Shown: positions 40,739-50,036, counted from the first letter of the stretch. The stretch: DNA of 51,970 nt from Lewinella cohaerens DSM 23179 (GCF_000379805.1 NZ_KB903554.1:249077-301046), one strand, 5' to 3'. Translations and numbers: made by a program. Notes: generated by a model from the sequence alone, not told the origin.

Positions 40739-42244
40739 ATGCGGTATTACCTATTTCTACTTTTGACCCTAGGGTTGGTCAATTATAGTACGGCTCAACA
40801 GAGCGATAAAGCACCGGAGTTTTCATTCAATGAATACGATATCCGGACTCAAATGGAATTTCTTGCGAGTGATGCACTCGAAGGCCGTCGCACCGCTAGC
40901 CGTGGAAACGACATGGCAGCAGAATACATTGCGGCCCACTTACGCGCCTATGGCTACGCTCCTCCTGCGGGCATGAGCGACCATTTTCAGCGCATTCCTT
41001 TTGCGGCAACCCAACCTCCTGTCTCTTCTTCTATGACAGTAAATGGGACTAGCCTACAGGCTGGAAGTGATTTCATCATTCTTTCAGGGCCAGCTGTAAC
41101 GGCTAAAGCCAAAGGTATTTTTGCAGGCCACGGCTGGGTAGATGCCGAAACGAGCCACGATGACTATGCTGATTTGGATGTGGAAGGAAAAGTTGTTTTT
41201 GTTTTGCCTGGCCCTCCAGGAGCAAAAGATCCTAGCAGTATTGTAGGAGCTATGAGTGCAAAGCGTAAACTAGCGGAAGAACGTGGCGCAATAGCATTGG
41301 TAGAACTGTACCAACTGCCTTTTCCTTGGGAAATGTTTGCGGGTTACTTCGGCGGAGAATCGCTGCAAGTAATGGAAGAAGAGGAAGAAGAGAGCACCAT
41401 CACTTACGCTTGGTTAAACAAGGTTGATGCGCTTTCCTTCACGGATATTCAAACGGCCAAAAAACTGAAGGTTCAGCTAAGCTCAACTGGATTTATTCGT
41501 AATAAAGTTCAGTCACAAAATGTCATTGGTGTTTTGGAAGGTACTGACCCTGAACTGAAGGACGAGTATCTTTTGATCACTGCGCACTACGACCACGTTG
41601 GTGTAGGTAAGCAAGGTGGGCAATACACCGAAACGGATAGCATCTTTAATGGTGCTCGCGACAATGCTTTTGGCACAATCGCTTTGCTCAACACTGCCCG
41701 AGCATTGGCAGAAATGCGGCCCAAGCGTTCCATCATTGTTCTTGCTGTAACTGGTGAAGAAATCGGCCTACTGGGTAGTGCCTATTACGCTGATCATCCG
41801 CTCATTCCGTTGGATCAAGTAATCTTCAACTTCAACACCGATGGCGCTGGATACAGTGACACCGGAGCAGTATCTATCTTTGGTTGGAATCGTACAGGAA
41901 CCAATGAGATGCTCGAAGCCGGAGTAGCGCCTTTCGACTTAAGAATCATTGGAGACCCCGCACCAGAGCAAGGCTTATTCGATCGTTCTGACAATGTATC
42001 TTTTGCCCGTAAGGGAATTCCTGCGTTGACATTCAGCCCTGGGTTTTCAGAATTTGATGCATCTATCCTAGAGCACTACCACCAGGTGAGTGACGAGGCA
42101 TCAAGCATCGACTACGCTTATCTAAAAGTTTATTGCCAAGCATTTGCCCATAGCTGCCGGGTGATCGCCAACAGCTCTAAACTACCCGTTTGGGCAGAAG
42201 GTGACAAGTACGAAGAAGCGGGGAAGGAGCTGTACAAGAAATAA
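40739..42244 (+). CDS. Secreted M28-family aminopeptidase
   Basis: This 501-residue protein has a signal peptide (MRYYLFLLLTLGLVNYSTAQ). An inserted PA domain lies between about residues 100 and 260. The zinc-binding peptidase part has LLITAHYDHVGVGKQGGQ (His), SIFNGARDNAFGTIALL (bridging Asp), AVTGEEIGLLGSAYY (catalytic Glu and zinc Glu), NFNTDGAGYSD (Asp), and EHYHQVSDEASSIDY near the end, which supplies the last His. These are the ligands of a two-zinc M28 aminopeptidase. No sorting domain is present, so it is periplasmic or released. Substrate preference unknown. Its 3' end carries repeat copy C and a strong terminator. Confidence 0.88.
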   Translation: MRYYLFLLLTLGLVNYSTAQQSDKAPEFSFNEYDIRTQMEFLASDALEGRRTASRGNDMAAEYIAAHLRAYGYAPPAGMSDHFQRIPFAATQPPVSSSMTVNGTSLQAGSDFIILSGPAVTAKAKGIFAGHGWVDAETSHDDYADLDVEGKVVFVLPGPPGAKDPSSIVGAMSAKRKLAEERGAIALVELYQLPFPWEMFAGYFGGESLQVMEEEEEESTITYAWLNKVDALSFTDIQTAKKLKVQLSSTGFIRNKVQSQNVIGVLEGTDPELKDEYLLITAHYDHVGVGKQGGQYTETDSIFNGARDNAFGTIALLNTARALAEMRPKRSIIVLAVTGEEIGLLGSAYYADHPLIPLDQVIFNFNTDGAGYSDTGAVSIFGWNRTGTNEMLEAGVAPFDLRIIGDPAPEQGLFDRSDNVSFARKGIPALTFSPGFSEFDASILEHYHQVSDEASSIDYAYLKVYCQAFAHSCRVIANSSKLPVWAEGDKYEEAGKELYKK

Positions 42245-42246
42245 GC

Positions 42247-42340
42247 TGCCCGACCCTACGGAGCGGAGCTGCTGCCATCCCTCCTCCTCTACCGATGAAC
42301 CGGGCCCCTGTGAGCTACGGCCTGCCGGCCAACGCAATAA
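42247..42340 (+). repeat. Dispersed 3'-end structured repeat, copy C (partial)
   Basis: CCCGACCCTACGGAGCGGAG, CCATCCCTCCTCCTCTACCG and CTACGGCCTGCCGGCC correspond in order to the reverse complements of copy A (CCGACCCTATGGAGCAGAGC) and copy B (ATCCCTCGTCCTCCTCC, CTCCGGCCTGCTGGCC). It starts three bases after the M28 stop codon, in the sense of that gene. The end carrying the AAGGCATGGCCC word is absent. Confidence 0.55.
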
Positions 42341-42357
42341 CAATAATTGCAGGTTAA

Positions 42358-42405
42358 AACACAAACGCGCTGCCCAGGGCATTCCCTGGACAGCGCGTTT
42401 GTGTT
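42358..42405. terminator. Bidirectional terminator between M28 and the dockerin-like genes
   Basis: AACACAAACGCGCTG (42358-42372) is the exact reverse complement of CAGCGCGTTTGTGTT (42391-42405), with an additional inner stem CCCAGGG/CCCTGG. A and T runs flank it on both sides. Very strong stem between convergent genes. Confidence 0.88.
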
Positions 42406-42415
42406 AAAATTTCGC

Positions 42416-42982
42416 TTATTGGCAAATCATCGAAGTGCTATTGTTTATATCGCCACGCTTGACGCCTACTACTGAAACACTTAGTGATTCTGTGAGGCTA
42501 GGTATTTCAATAAGGTTATCACACCCTGGCGCATCTGCCTCATCAAAACCCCACGGACTCGAAGGGAAAGTGGTATCAATTTGGAGGATCAGTTTACGAA
42601 TCAGTACCATATCCAACGTTGTGAGGGTACCAGAACCATTAACATCTCCCGCCCATAGCGCGTAAGTCGTTGGCGGATCGATCCCCAAAACCATTCTGGC
42701 AATCAATACCAAGTCGAAAGTGGAAGTACCGTTGAGATAGGGGCCTTCTTTAAAGAATCGTAAGGTATAATCCGTTCCGTCAGGAATATTCGTCAGCTCA
42801 AAGGTGCCATCTTCTTCACTAAAATCCTGCCGGAGAACCTGGTCATTCTGGTCGATTAATTCTACCAGCACATTACATATCGGCAAGGCGTTTGGTAATA
42901 CGATATCGCCGCTAATAGTATTTTGTGCAAAGCCTGCGATTGGAAGAAAAACAGCAAGCAAAAGATATTTATAGTTAGTCAT
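42416..42982 (-). CDS. Small secreted dockerin-like protein (paralogue 1)
   Basis: This 188-residue protein was started at 42982, where a signal peptide begins (MTNYKYLLLAVFLPIAGFAQ); the ATG at 43171 lies inside the next gene. Residues ~20-90 form a Cna-B/SdrD-like beta-sandwich (ISGDIVLPNALPICNVLVEL). Then FDLVLIARMVLGID and DVNGSGTLTTLDMVLIRKLI follow, with the two segments of a dockerin-type calcium-binding fold, each degenerate. The end, VVGVKRGDINNSTSMICQ, is shared with the next gene. It lies 22 bases downstream of its paralogue. It probably sits on the surface or in the matrix with the cohesin protein; no sorting domain is present. Confidence 0.75.
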   Translation of the reverse strand: MTNYKYLLLAVFLPIAGFAQNTISGDIVLPNALPICNVLVELIDQNDQVLRQDFSEEDGTFELTNIPDGTDYTLRFFKEGPYLNGTSTFDLVLIARMVLGIDPPTTYALWAGDVNGSGTLTTLDMVLIRKLILQIDTTFPSSPWGFDEADAPGCDNLIEIPSLTESLSVSVVGVKRGDINNSTSMICQ

Positions 42983-43004
42983 TAGATTAGAAGTTTTTGG
43001 ATGA

Positions 43005-43577
43005 TTATTCACAGTTATTTGCAGAGTTATTGACATCCCCCTTCTTGACACCAATAAAGTTGAAATCCAATAGGTCAGCAGTGAGGGTAAAAGGGAATTC
43101 GGTAGCAGGCAGTGTATTGCCTTCGCTGAAGAAAAACCAGTTCTGGCCAGGAAAATCAGTGCTCTGAGCATAGACTACAGACTGGATGATCATAAGATCT
43201 GTGATAGAAATATCTCCAGATTCGTCCACGTCCGCAGCAGCAATACTGTAGGGGTTGCCAAAAGGTTGCACATCCAACATATGCTTAGAGATCAACACCA
43301 AGTCGAATGTAGAGACGCCATTTAAGGCTGCACCATCTTCTTTGTCCAGGCGGAGCGAGTAATCGACACCGCTGTCCAAACCAGAAAAAGCATACTGACC
43401 ATCACAATCCACCAACTGAGAGCTGATTACACTTCCATCAGCGGCCAGCAAATCAATGGTAAGACTACCAATCTCTTCCCCGTTAGAGGCTTCAATGACA
43501 CCAGCTACGGTGAAGGGTTGAGCAAAACTCACAACCGCAAGCAACAGAGGAACTACAAACAAGATATATCGTAACAT
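43005..43577 (-). CDS. Small secreted dockerin-like protein (paralogue 2)
   Basis: This 190-residue protein was started at 43577, giving a signal peptide (MLRYILFVVPLLLAVVSFAQ); the ATG at 43640 reaches into the palindromic repeat. The layout is the same as paralogue 1: a beta-sandwich (GEEIGSLTIDLLAADGSVIS), FDLVLISKHMLDVQ and the calcium-loop-like AADVDESGDISITDLMIIQS. It ends with FIGVKKGDVNNSANNCE. The D-x-D-E-S-G-D loop is closer to a real dockerin loop than in paralogue 1. It lies between the cohesin gene and paralogue 1 on the same strand. Function in surface assembly is inferred. Confidence 0.75.
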   Translation of the reverse strand: MLRYILFVVPLLLAVVSFAQPFTVAGVIEASNGEEIGSLTIDLLAADGSVISSQLVDCDGQYAFSGLDSGVDYSLRLDKEDGAALNGVSTFDLVLISKHMLDVQPFGNPYSIAAADVDESGDISITDLMIIQSVVYAQSTDFPGQNWFFFSEGNTLPATEFPFTLTADLLDFNFIGVKKGDVNNSANNCE

Positions 43578-43627
43578 GAATTTATTTTTTGTGGAATTAA
43601 AGTAAGTTTCAGAGAGCAACAAGTATT

Positions 43628-43760
43628 GCGCAAAAAACAAATTGGATCTTCTCTGAGGTTTTCCAAACAGCTAACACACATGTGCCATCGGCATCCCTTG
43701 AGGGAAATAAAATGTTTAGTTAGCTATTTGAAAAACGAATATCCAATTTATTTTTGTGCT
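43628..43760 (+). repeat. Palindromic repeat, copy 3 (133 bp)
   Basis: The arms GCGCAAAAAACAAATTGGAT (43628-43647) and ATCCAATTTATTTTTGTGCT (43741-43760) are inverted, with a nested stem TTTTCCAAACAGCTAAC / GTTAGCTATTTGAAAA as in copies 1 and 2. The loop is longer and different (CATGTGCCATCGGCATCCCT). The right arm again contains TATTTTTG and is followed by GTCTCTAAA. It lies between the 1320-residue gene and paralogue 2. Confidence 0.65.
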
Positions 43761-43781
43761 GTCTCTAAACGTAATCTGGAA

Positions 43782-46700
43782 TTAGAACTTAACGACCTTT
43801 TCGTAAAGGCTCCCTTCCGGGGTTTGCAATTGGAGGTAGTATACTCCGGCTGGGTAGCTACTCAAATCCAATTCGTTGTTATCTATTTTCTGCGAAAGCA
43901 AGAGCTTGCCATTAACATCGGTCAGGCGGATACTTTCAACAATTACTTCTCCGCTTTCAATTTTCAAGGGGCCGGTTGTTGGGTTAGGCAGTACACTTAT
44001 GTCATTTGCCCAGGCAGGTGTATCTGTATTCGTAACACCTTCTACCAAAGTGACCGTTTGCTTCGGAGCCGTAGGTAATTGTTGCTCACTGAAATTGATC
44101 AAGGTTACGTCTTCTATAACGATAGGAACCATCACGTCGACCAAGCCACGGAGGATGACATCTTCCATGATGATGATCAACTCGCCAATCGTGCCTTCAC
44201 CGCTCATCTCTTGGCCATCTGTGCGAACCATCGCCACTTCTACCCTACCCTGTGCAGGGTAATCGTGATACATCAGTAGTAGGTTGTCATTTTCTATTCC
44301 TAGCCAGCCATCAGCATTGATTTGCAAGGAACCAGGCGTAATCATTTCCGCAGGATACCGAATAGAAAACGCTATACCGTAAGCATCATTCACCTGTTCG
44401 TCAGGAACACCCAAAATGATGGGTAACCTTGCTGTGGCACCTGCTTGTACGGTATCAGCCTCTACAAAGAAAGGTGCGCCTGTAAAGAAGTCTTCTGGGG
44501 TGCCCGGAGCAAAATTTTCCGCTTCCAAGCCCCAGTTCAATGACAATGCTAAGGTATCAAGCCCGTTTACGATGCCATCACCATTGGTATCGGCATGCCG
44601 GTAATTGACCTCAGAAGCTGGCGTTTGCGCTGCCCATCCTTCTGCATATTGGGCCAACCACTGTAGCGACGGATTATTACGTACCGCTCCTTCGCTACCA
44701 AAGCCTAAACCTATAGGCAGTAAGTCAAGGTTATTGGCTATGCCATCATCGTTCGTATCACCCGGCCATACCAAGCCGTCAGCGCTAATGGTAATTTCTC
44801 CATTGACAGCAACAAAAGGCAGCAGCATATTGTCACGAATAAACTCGATAGCGGTAGGCTGTCCAGAGAAAATCACCCCAGCAGGGCCTTCTGTAGCTTG
44901 GGCCGTAAAGCACAATTCAAAAAGTGGTGTTCCTTCCGGCAAGCTTACTGATTCGGCTACATTGCCAATCCAGGAGAAACTCAGCGTGCCATTTTCTGCA
45001 ATAACATTGAAGTTGCTTTCTTGCAACCATGGTAGATTATCCAAGATCACTAGTTCATCAAAAATCAGGCGATTAGCATCCCAATTGATGCTAAACTGCA
45101 TACCAACGATTTGTGAAAACTCAACCGCTTCTACCGGTACACAAACAGTAGCTCCCGGCTCTACACCAGCACTGGCAATTCGTAGGCTGGCTAGCTCTGG
45201 TGCTTCTCCATCAATGATAATCGTACCTGCTTCTGTCTGTATAATCGGGTTTTCGTAATTAGCATCAACGGCTTCCACCGGTAAAACCACCGTAGAAAAA
45301 TCAATAGGGTAAGTACCTGCTTCGCCAATTGCAGTAAAGCAAACCTCTGCAAGCACAGCCTCGTTGCCAAGGCTAATTCCTGTGACATTTGTGTTGCTCC
45401 AGAGCATCCGCAAACGGCCTTGTCCTTGCGCTTCTGCCAAACTTCCAAAGCTCGATACCGTTAAATTGGGGAGATTCAGCGATTGTACACCCGTAAATTG
45501 CAGGGCCTCCTCATCCCACGTCAGGGTAAGTTGATGGCCAATTAAGTTTGTAAAATGATTCGCCTTCAATGGAACACAAAATTGATCGCCGATGCTCACA
45601 TTGGCATCACCAACCAGGAAGCTAAGGTCACCCATGGTAGTAGGATCATTGAGCTGCAATTGTGCGCCCGTCGTCGTAGCAGAAATAACATCGTTACTGG
45701 TAGTGATTACCTCCAGTGGTGTAGGTGAATTGGTGAAAACAACGTTCGTTGTAGCACTAGCTGTACTGCTTACCTGTAGACAAAGATCAAAGAGTACACT
45801 ATTATCCGGAAGGCTCTCGCCATTAATCAAGTCAGAAGACAACCAGGAAACTGTTAGCAAGCCATCCTCTACCAGACCGGTACCGAAATTACTCGTCGTA
45901 AGCCCGTTTAGTAATAAATTATCAACACCTGTGTAAGTCAGTAAATTTTCGTCCCAGCTCAGCGTAAATTGCGTGCCGTTGATGGCCGTAAACTGATCGG
46001 CACGGACAGAAAGGCAAATATTCTGCCCAACAAACAAGCTACTGGTCGCCGGTGTGAGAAAAAACGCAGGATTATCATCGCTACAATCCACAACTATTCC
46101 GTCTATTGTAGAAGTACAGCCAGAAGCGCTCGTGACGGTGACACTATAGCTACCATTATCCGGAACAGTAATCGCAGAAAACTGGTCGCTCACCTGAGTT
46201 TCACCAGTGCTCCAATCAAAGGTATAAGGGCCATCAGCATTGTTCCAAATTACAGCAGTGATATCGGCGAAGTAAGTACCATCCACTGAACCACATTCGA
46301 TGTTATAAGCAAGGAGCATCTCCTCGCTGGTAATGGTGTAGCTTTCGGTCGCCGTACAACCAGAAGCGTTATTCGTGATGGTTACGGAATAGACACCGTC
46401 GTCAAGATCATTGATACTATTGGTGATAGCTCCGTTTGACCATAGAAAACTATAGTCATCTTCCGATAGCAATACTTCAATACTACCGATTGATTCTCCG
46501 CAGTTGTTTCCTGTCACCGTCGCGTCTACCGTAAAGGGCGTTGCCAGTAGAAAGTTGGTAAAAATAGCAGAACATCCTGCTCCATCTGTAACGGTAACCG
46601 TATAAAAACCGGGGTTTAGATTGCTTGCCGTTGCTGTAGTTACACCATTCGACCAAAGGTAGGTAAATGGCCCTGTGCCACTACCCATATCAACATTAAT

Positions 46701-47744
46701 CGTCAGTACACCATCATTGCTATTATCACAAGATGGGGTCACGATGGTGAAGTAGCCTTGAATATTGCTCAATCCTTGCACTGTTGCAGTTCCACTGACA
46801 CTACAACCCAAGGTGAGGTCTGTCACTGTTAAACTATAAGTACCAGCAAGAAGGTCAGACAAGTTGGCCGCTGTACTTCCATTACTCCATAAGTAACTAT
46901 ACGTACCAGAACCACCACTAAGGCTGCTCGTTACTGCGCCGTCGGGCATACCTCCACATTCGTCCGCATCTACGGCCAGTGTGAGGTCAAGTCCAGCATT
47001 GGAAGACACGTAAAAGTCGCCATTGACGGTATTTCCACTGCCATCTGTTAGAGCCAATTGGTAAACACCACTGTTTAGCCCCGTAATTTCGGCGGTATTT
47101 GCATTAAACCCTTCCGGGCTGGTCCATTGGATAGAAAATGGTGCCGTTCCTGATGGCGCAATATTTACACTCCCCAGATCAGGGTTATTACAAGCTTGCC
47201 CGTATAAGCAAGCACTGGTAAGGCCAGGAAAACTAGTGGTCGAAGCCACCGTAGGGTCAACTACCGCATGGAGAAAATAGTAATTATCTACCAAGACACT
47301 TCCCTCTTTGATAATCTCTACAAGGAAATCATCCGGGCTACTAATGCTTAAAGCCGTAGCAGAGGTGGCATCTACCCGCATCCGCAGGCTGTAGAGTACA
47401 TCATTATCCTGAAGCGTTAAGCCATCAAGGTTTGTCTCGACAAATAAAAAATTGAGTTTTCCCTGGTTCAACTGAGCTGGAGCCAGGTTGAAATTTGCAG
47501 GCGTAAAAGGAAGCGCAGGATTGTAAAGAATCTCTACAAAACTCAGTTCCTGAGGGTTCCAGTTTTGTTGATACTGTAGCGCGATTATTTCTTCGAATTG
47601 GCGCACCGTTACATCAATAGTGACGGTATCTCCCGTTTCGGCCTCAACGGATGAGAGGACTAGTCCAAAACTACAATTGTCTTCCTGGGCACTTAGTGCC
47701 AGAAAACAAAGAGAGTAGGCAAATAGCAATAGAGGTCTTAACAT
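43782..47744 (-). CDS. Giant T9SS-secreted cohesin/SprB/dockerin protein
   Basis: This 1320-residue protein has a signal peptide (MLRPLLLFAYSLCFLALSAQ). Residues ~20-170 form a cohesin-like domain (VLSSVEAETGDTVTIDVTVR ... LSISSPDDFLVEI). From ~176 to 550 there are about five SprB-like repeats with YLWSNG and YSLTVTD words. Residues ~555-990 hold three more cohesin-like domains (FVGQNICLSVRADQFTAING; VSIGDQFCVPLKANHFTNLI; VEPGATVCVPVEAVEFSQIV). Dockerin-like loops follow (WPGDTNDDGIANNLDLL; HADTNGDGIVNGLDTLALSL). The last ~85 residues (SVLPNPTTGPLKIESGEV ... YEKVVKF) are a type A sorting domain. A surface scaffold that can bind dockerin partners is a reasonable hypothesis; two dockerin-like genes follow it. 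Confidence 0.85.
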   Translation of the reverse strand: MLRPLLLFAYSLCFLALSAQEDNCSFGLVLSSVEAETGDTVTIDVTVRQFEEIIALQYQQNWNPQELSFVEILYNPALPFTPANFNLAPAQLNQGKLNFLFVETNLDGLTLQDNDVLYSLRMRVDATSATALSISSPDDFLVEIIKEGSVLVDNYYFLHAVVDPTVASTTSFPGLTSACLYGQACNNPDLGSVNIAPSGTAPFSIQWTSPEGFNANTAEITGLNSGVYQLALTDGSGNTVNGDFYVSSNAGLDLTLAVDADECGGMPDGAVTSSLSGGSGTYSYLWSNGSTAANLSDLLAGTYSLTVTDLTLGCSVSGTATVQGLSNIQGYFTIVTPSCDNSNDGVLTINVDMGSGTGPFTYLWSNGVTTATASNLNPGFYTVTVTDGAGCSAIFTNFLLATPFTVDATVTGNNCGESIGSIEVLLSEDDYSFLWSNGAITNSINDLDDGVYSVTITNNASGCTATESYTITSEEMLLAYNIECGSVDGTYFADITAVIWNNADGPYTFDWSTGETQVSDQFSAITVPDNGSYSVTVTSASGCTSTIDGIVVDCSDDNPAFFLTPATSSLFVGQNICLSVRADQFTAINGTQFTLSWDENLLTYTGVDNLLLNGLTTSNFGTGLVEDGLLTVSWLSSDLINGESLPDNSVLFDLCLQVSSTASATTNVVFTNSPTPLEVITTSNDVISATTTGAQLQLNDPTTMGDLSFLVGDANVSIGDQFCVPLKANHFTNLIGHQLTLTWDEEALQFTGVQSLNLPNLTVSSFGSLAEAQGQGRLRMLWSNTNVTGISLGNEAVLAEVCFTAIGEAGTYPIDFSTVVLPVEAVDANYENPIIQTEAGTIIIDGEAPELASLRIASAGVEPGATVCVPVEAVEFSQIVGMQFSINWDANRLIFDELVILDNLPWLQESNFNVIAENGTLSFSWIGNVAESVSLPEGTPLFELCFTAQATEGPAGVIFSGQPTAIEFIRDNMLLPFVAVNGEITISADGLVWPGDTNDDGIANNLDLLPIGLGFGSEGAVRNNPSLQWLAQYAEGWAAQTPASEVNYRHADTNGDGIVNGLDTLALSLNWGLEAENFAPGTPEDFFTGAPFFVEADTVQAGATARLPIILGVPDEQVNDAYGIAFSIRYPAEMITPGSLQINADGWLGIENDNLLLMYHDYPAQGRVEVAMVRTDGQEMSGEGTIGELIIIMEDVILRGLVDVMVPIVIEDVTLINFSEQQLPTAPKQTVTLVEGVTNTDTPAWANDISVLPNPTTGPLKIESGEVIVESIRLTDVNGKLLLSQKIDNNELDLSSYPAGVYYLQLQTPEGSLYEKVVKF

Positions 47745-47819
47745 CTTTAATATTTTATGGGATTACTTGTATTTGAAATAAAAAAACAGTGAAATCGAGC
47801 TATTCTCAAGTCGATGATA

Positions 47820-47827
47820 CAAATGTA
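47820..47827 (-). promoter_or_regulatory. -7 box for the cohesin gene
   Basis: TACATTTG on the minus strand (exact TAnnTTTG) lies 75 bases before the start codon at 47744. No good -33 word is seen. A second box on the other strand lies 31 bases away. Confidence 0.4.
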
Positions 47828-47857
47828 GTCTCAACTAGTATTAAAAAATGCTACATT

Positions 47858-47865
47858 TATCTTTG
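47858..47865 (+). promoter_or_regulatory. -7 box for the helical-repeat protein gene
   Basis: TATCTTTG (exact TAnnTTTG) lies 73 bases before the ATG at 47939, back-to-back with the minus-strand box. The -33 word is not clear. Confidence 0.4.
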
Positions 47866-47938
47866 ATTATAGAATTTAAAAAAGCCCTAAAGCATCATAA
47901 ACAGCTAATTATCAATTTTTTATTTTAAATAAAAATAG

Positions 47939-49402
47939 ATGAAGAATATACTTCTCATACAAGTACTTCAACAATTCTCACCTGTACAAATAAAATCTTG
48001 GTCTGACTATTGTCAATCGTCTTATCATTTGACGAATGTAAACTTACAAAAGCTCAGTCAAGTGCTTCAATCACATATCAACCAACGTGGTAGTACCATA
48101 CTAGACAAACAAGCCACTTGGCAGCAACTACATCCTGATAGTGCCTATCGGGCAAGCACTATGAACAATTACCTGTCGGATTTACTACAGGCGACTTATG
48201 CCTTCTTAGCCCACGATGAACTCCAAAGAAAGGAAGACACTTCGTTTCCTCTTCAGATACAAGCTTTACTCGACCTTGGTCTTCCGCTTGTTGCACAACG
48301 CATTCTAAAAAAATGGAAAGGTAAATGGGAAGACCACCCCGAACAAGGAGCTACAGCACTGAATATTCGCTATCAGATTGCCAGTTTCGAGGATACCATA
48401 GAGCTGCTGGCCTCTAAACGAAAACACACAACGGCGCTACAAAGAAAGAGCCAACTACTGGATCAGTACTATACGCTTGAACAATTGGTCAACTATTGCA
48501 ATATGCTTAGTCGCCAACATATTGTTCAGGGGCAGTATGACCTCCCCTACCTGAAGGAAATTTTCAGCAAAGTCGAGACCAGCGATCAATCATTACAGTT
48601 CCAATCGGCCATTAATATCTATATGGCACTTGCCCGATTGTTACAATCTGAGAATGATGATGCTTCCTTTCCTTTCTTAGAAGAGCAGTTGGAAAAATAT
48701 CCGGACGCGCTCCCTCCCGCAGAAAAACGGACGGTCTACAATTTCCTACTCAACTACTGCGTCCAACGCATCAATTTGGGGGAAACCCATTATTACCAAA
48801 AGGTACTGGCCATTTATCGTAGTCTTTTGGAAGAACAATTACTGTTGCAGGATCAGCGGATTTCTCAATGGACTTATACCAACATTATCACCTCTGGCAG
48901 CCGTCTAAAAGCTTGGGAATGGACAGAGAATTTTCTGGAAACTTATCGTGCCTACCTCCCCGCCCAAGATCAGTACAATGCCTACCATTACAACTTGGCG
49001 GCACTGCGTTATGAACAAGCTAATTACGACATAGCGCTACAGGGCCTCCACCAGGTAGAATTTACTGATGCTTTTTATCACTTGGGTGCGAAATCCATTC
49101 AGCTGAAAATATATTACCAAAAGGAAGAGACATCCTCCTTTCAGGCTCTGCTTTTCGCCACTCGCCAATTTGTAAGCCGCAATCGCCAATTGAGCAGCCT
49201 GAAAAAGAATGCTTACCTCAATTTCCTCAAGCTCATCAAGCAGTTATTTGATTTGCGCTATGAAGCTAGATACTGGAACTTGGAAAAACAACAACACCGT
49301 ATTCAGAAATTACAAGACCGACTCAGCAATAAGGCATATACTGCCAATTACAAAGATTGGTTAAGCCAGGAGCAAGAGAAACTGTTCGAGAAAAAGGAGT
49401 AA
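47939..49402 (+). CDS. Helical-repeat protein of unknown function
   Basis: This 487-residue protein has no signal peptide or membrane segment and is almost wholly helical. Short paired helices of TPR-like character occur along its length (AINIYMALARLLQSENDDAS; QYNAYHYNLAALRYEQANYD, followed by IALQGLHQVEF). The N terminus (LLIQVLQQFSPVQIKSWSDY) and a coiled-coil-like C terminus (NLEKQQHRIQKLQDRLS) frame these. I do not recognise the family; it resembles large cytoplasmic scaffold or assembly proteins. It converges on the FAH-family gene with an 8-bp gap. No operon partner. Confidence 0.7.
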   Translation: MKNILLIQVLQQFSPVQIKSWSDYCQSSYHLTNVNLQKLSQVLQSHINQRGSTILDKQATWQQLHPDSAYRASTMNNYLSDLLQATYAFLAHDELQRKEDTSFPLQIQALLDLGLPLVAQRILKKWKGKWEDHPEQGATALNIRYQIASFEDTIELLASKRKHTTALQRKSQLLDQYYTLEQLVNYCNMLSRQHIVQGQYDLPYLKEIFSKVETSDQSLQFQSAINIYMALARLLQSENDDASFPFLEEQLEKYPDALPPAEKRTVYNFLLNYCVQRINLGETHYYQKVLAIYRSLLEEQLLLQDQRISQWTYTNIITSGSRLKAWEWTENFLETYRAYLPAQDQYNAYHYNLAALRYEQANYDIALQGLHQVEFTDAFYHLGAKSIQLKIYYQKEETSSFQALLFATRQFVSRNRQLSSLKKNAYLNFLKLIKQLFDLRYEARYWNLEKQQHRIQKLQDRLSNKAYTANYKDWLSQEQEKLFEKKE

Positions 49403-49410
49403 GTGAAACC

Positions 49411-50034
49411 CTATCTAATATCACAAGCTAGTACTTTCTTCGCACCATCTTTTGTCATCAAAAAGCCGCGCAGTTCATCACCTACTACTACTGGGCCAAC
49501 GCCAGCGGGTGTGCCCGTGTAGATGTAATCCCCCATTTGTAACTTAAAGTACTGTGAAACGAAGCAGATAATATCCTGAAAAGAAAAGAGCATGTCTTTC
49601 GAGAAACCATGCTGCACGCGTTCGCCATTTTTCTCCAAATAGAACTCAATATTTGACAGGCCCGGCAAAGTATCTAGGCTTACAAAGTCACCAATGACGG
49701 CAGAGCCATCAAACCCCTTGGCTAATTCCCAGGGTTGTCCTTTGGCTTTGAGTTCCGATTGCAGGTCTCGGGCAGTAAAATCTATCCCCAAGCCAACTTC
49801 CTGGATATAATCAAGCGCAAACTCAGGTTGAACATGGCGCCCATTCTTCCCTATCTTCAAGACGATTTCTGCCTCGTAGTGCAAATCCTTTGTGAACTCA
49901 GGAAAATAAAAAGGTTTGCGGTTGACCAACAGCGCCGAAGCAGGCTTCATAAATACCACAGGCTGTGCTGGCACTGGGTTATTCAATTCTTTAGCATGCG
50001 CGGCGTAATTACGGCCGATACAGATTATCTTCAT
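49411..50034 (-). CDS. Fumarylacetoacetate hydrolase-family protein
   Basis: This 207-residue cytoplasmic protein matches the FAH C-terminal fold: ICIGRNYAAHAKELNNPVPA, then DLHYEAEIVLKIGKNGRHV, where E-x-E binds the metal, IDFTARDLQSELKAKGQPWE, LAKGFDGSAVIGDFV, and GDYIYTGTPAGVGPVVVGDE. The family includes acylpyruvate hydrolases and 2-oxo-acid decarboxylases acting on C-C bonds. The length fits the short YcgM-like type. It starts two bases after the end of the sensor-kinase gene, so the two probably share a transcript. Substrate unknown; a link to the kinase is not evident. Confidence 0.88.
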   Translation of the reverse strand: MKIICIGRNYAAHAKELNNPVPAQPVVFMKPASALLVNRKPFYFPEFTKDLHYEAEIVLKIGKNGRHVQPEFALDYIQEVGLGIDFTARDLQSELKAKGQPWELAKGFDGSAVIGDFVSLDTLPGLSNIEFYLEKNGERVQHGFSKDMLFSFQDIICFVSQYFKLQMGDYIYTGTPAGVGPVVVGDELRGFLMTKDGAKKVLACDIR

Positions 50035-50036
50035 TC

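Noticed and set aside
43876-46289. Several 100-217-residue frames on the plus strand opposite the giant cohesin gene
   Set aside because: They follow the Ser/Thr/Gly-rich codon pattern of the opposite strand and are interrupted; no domain is recognisable.
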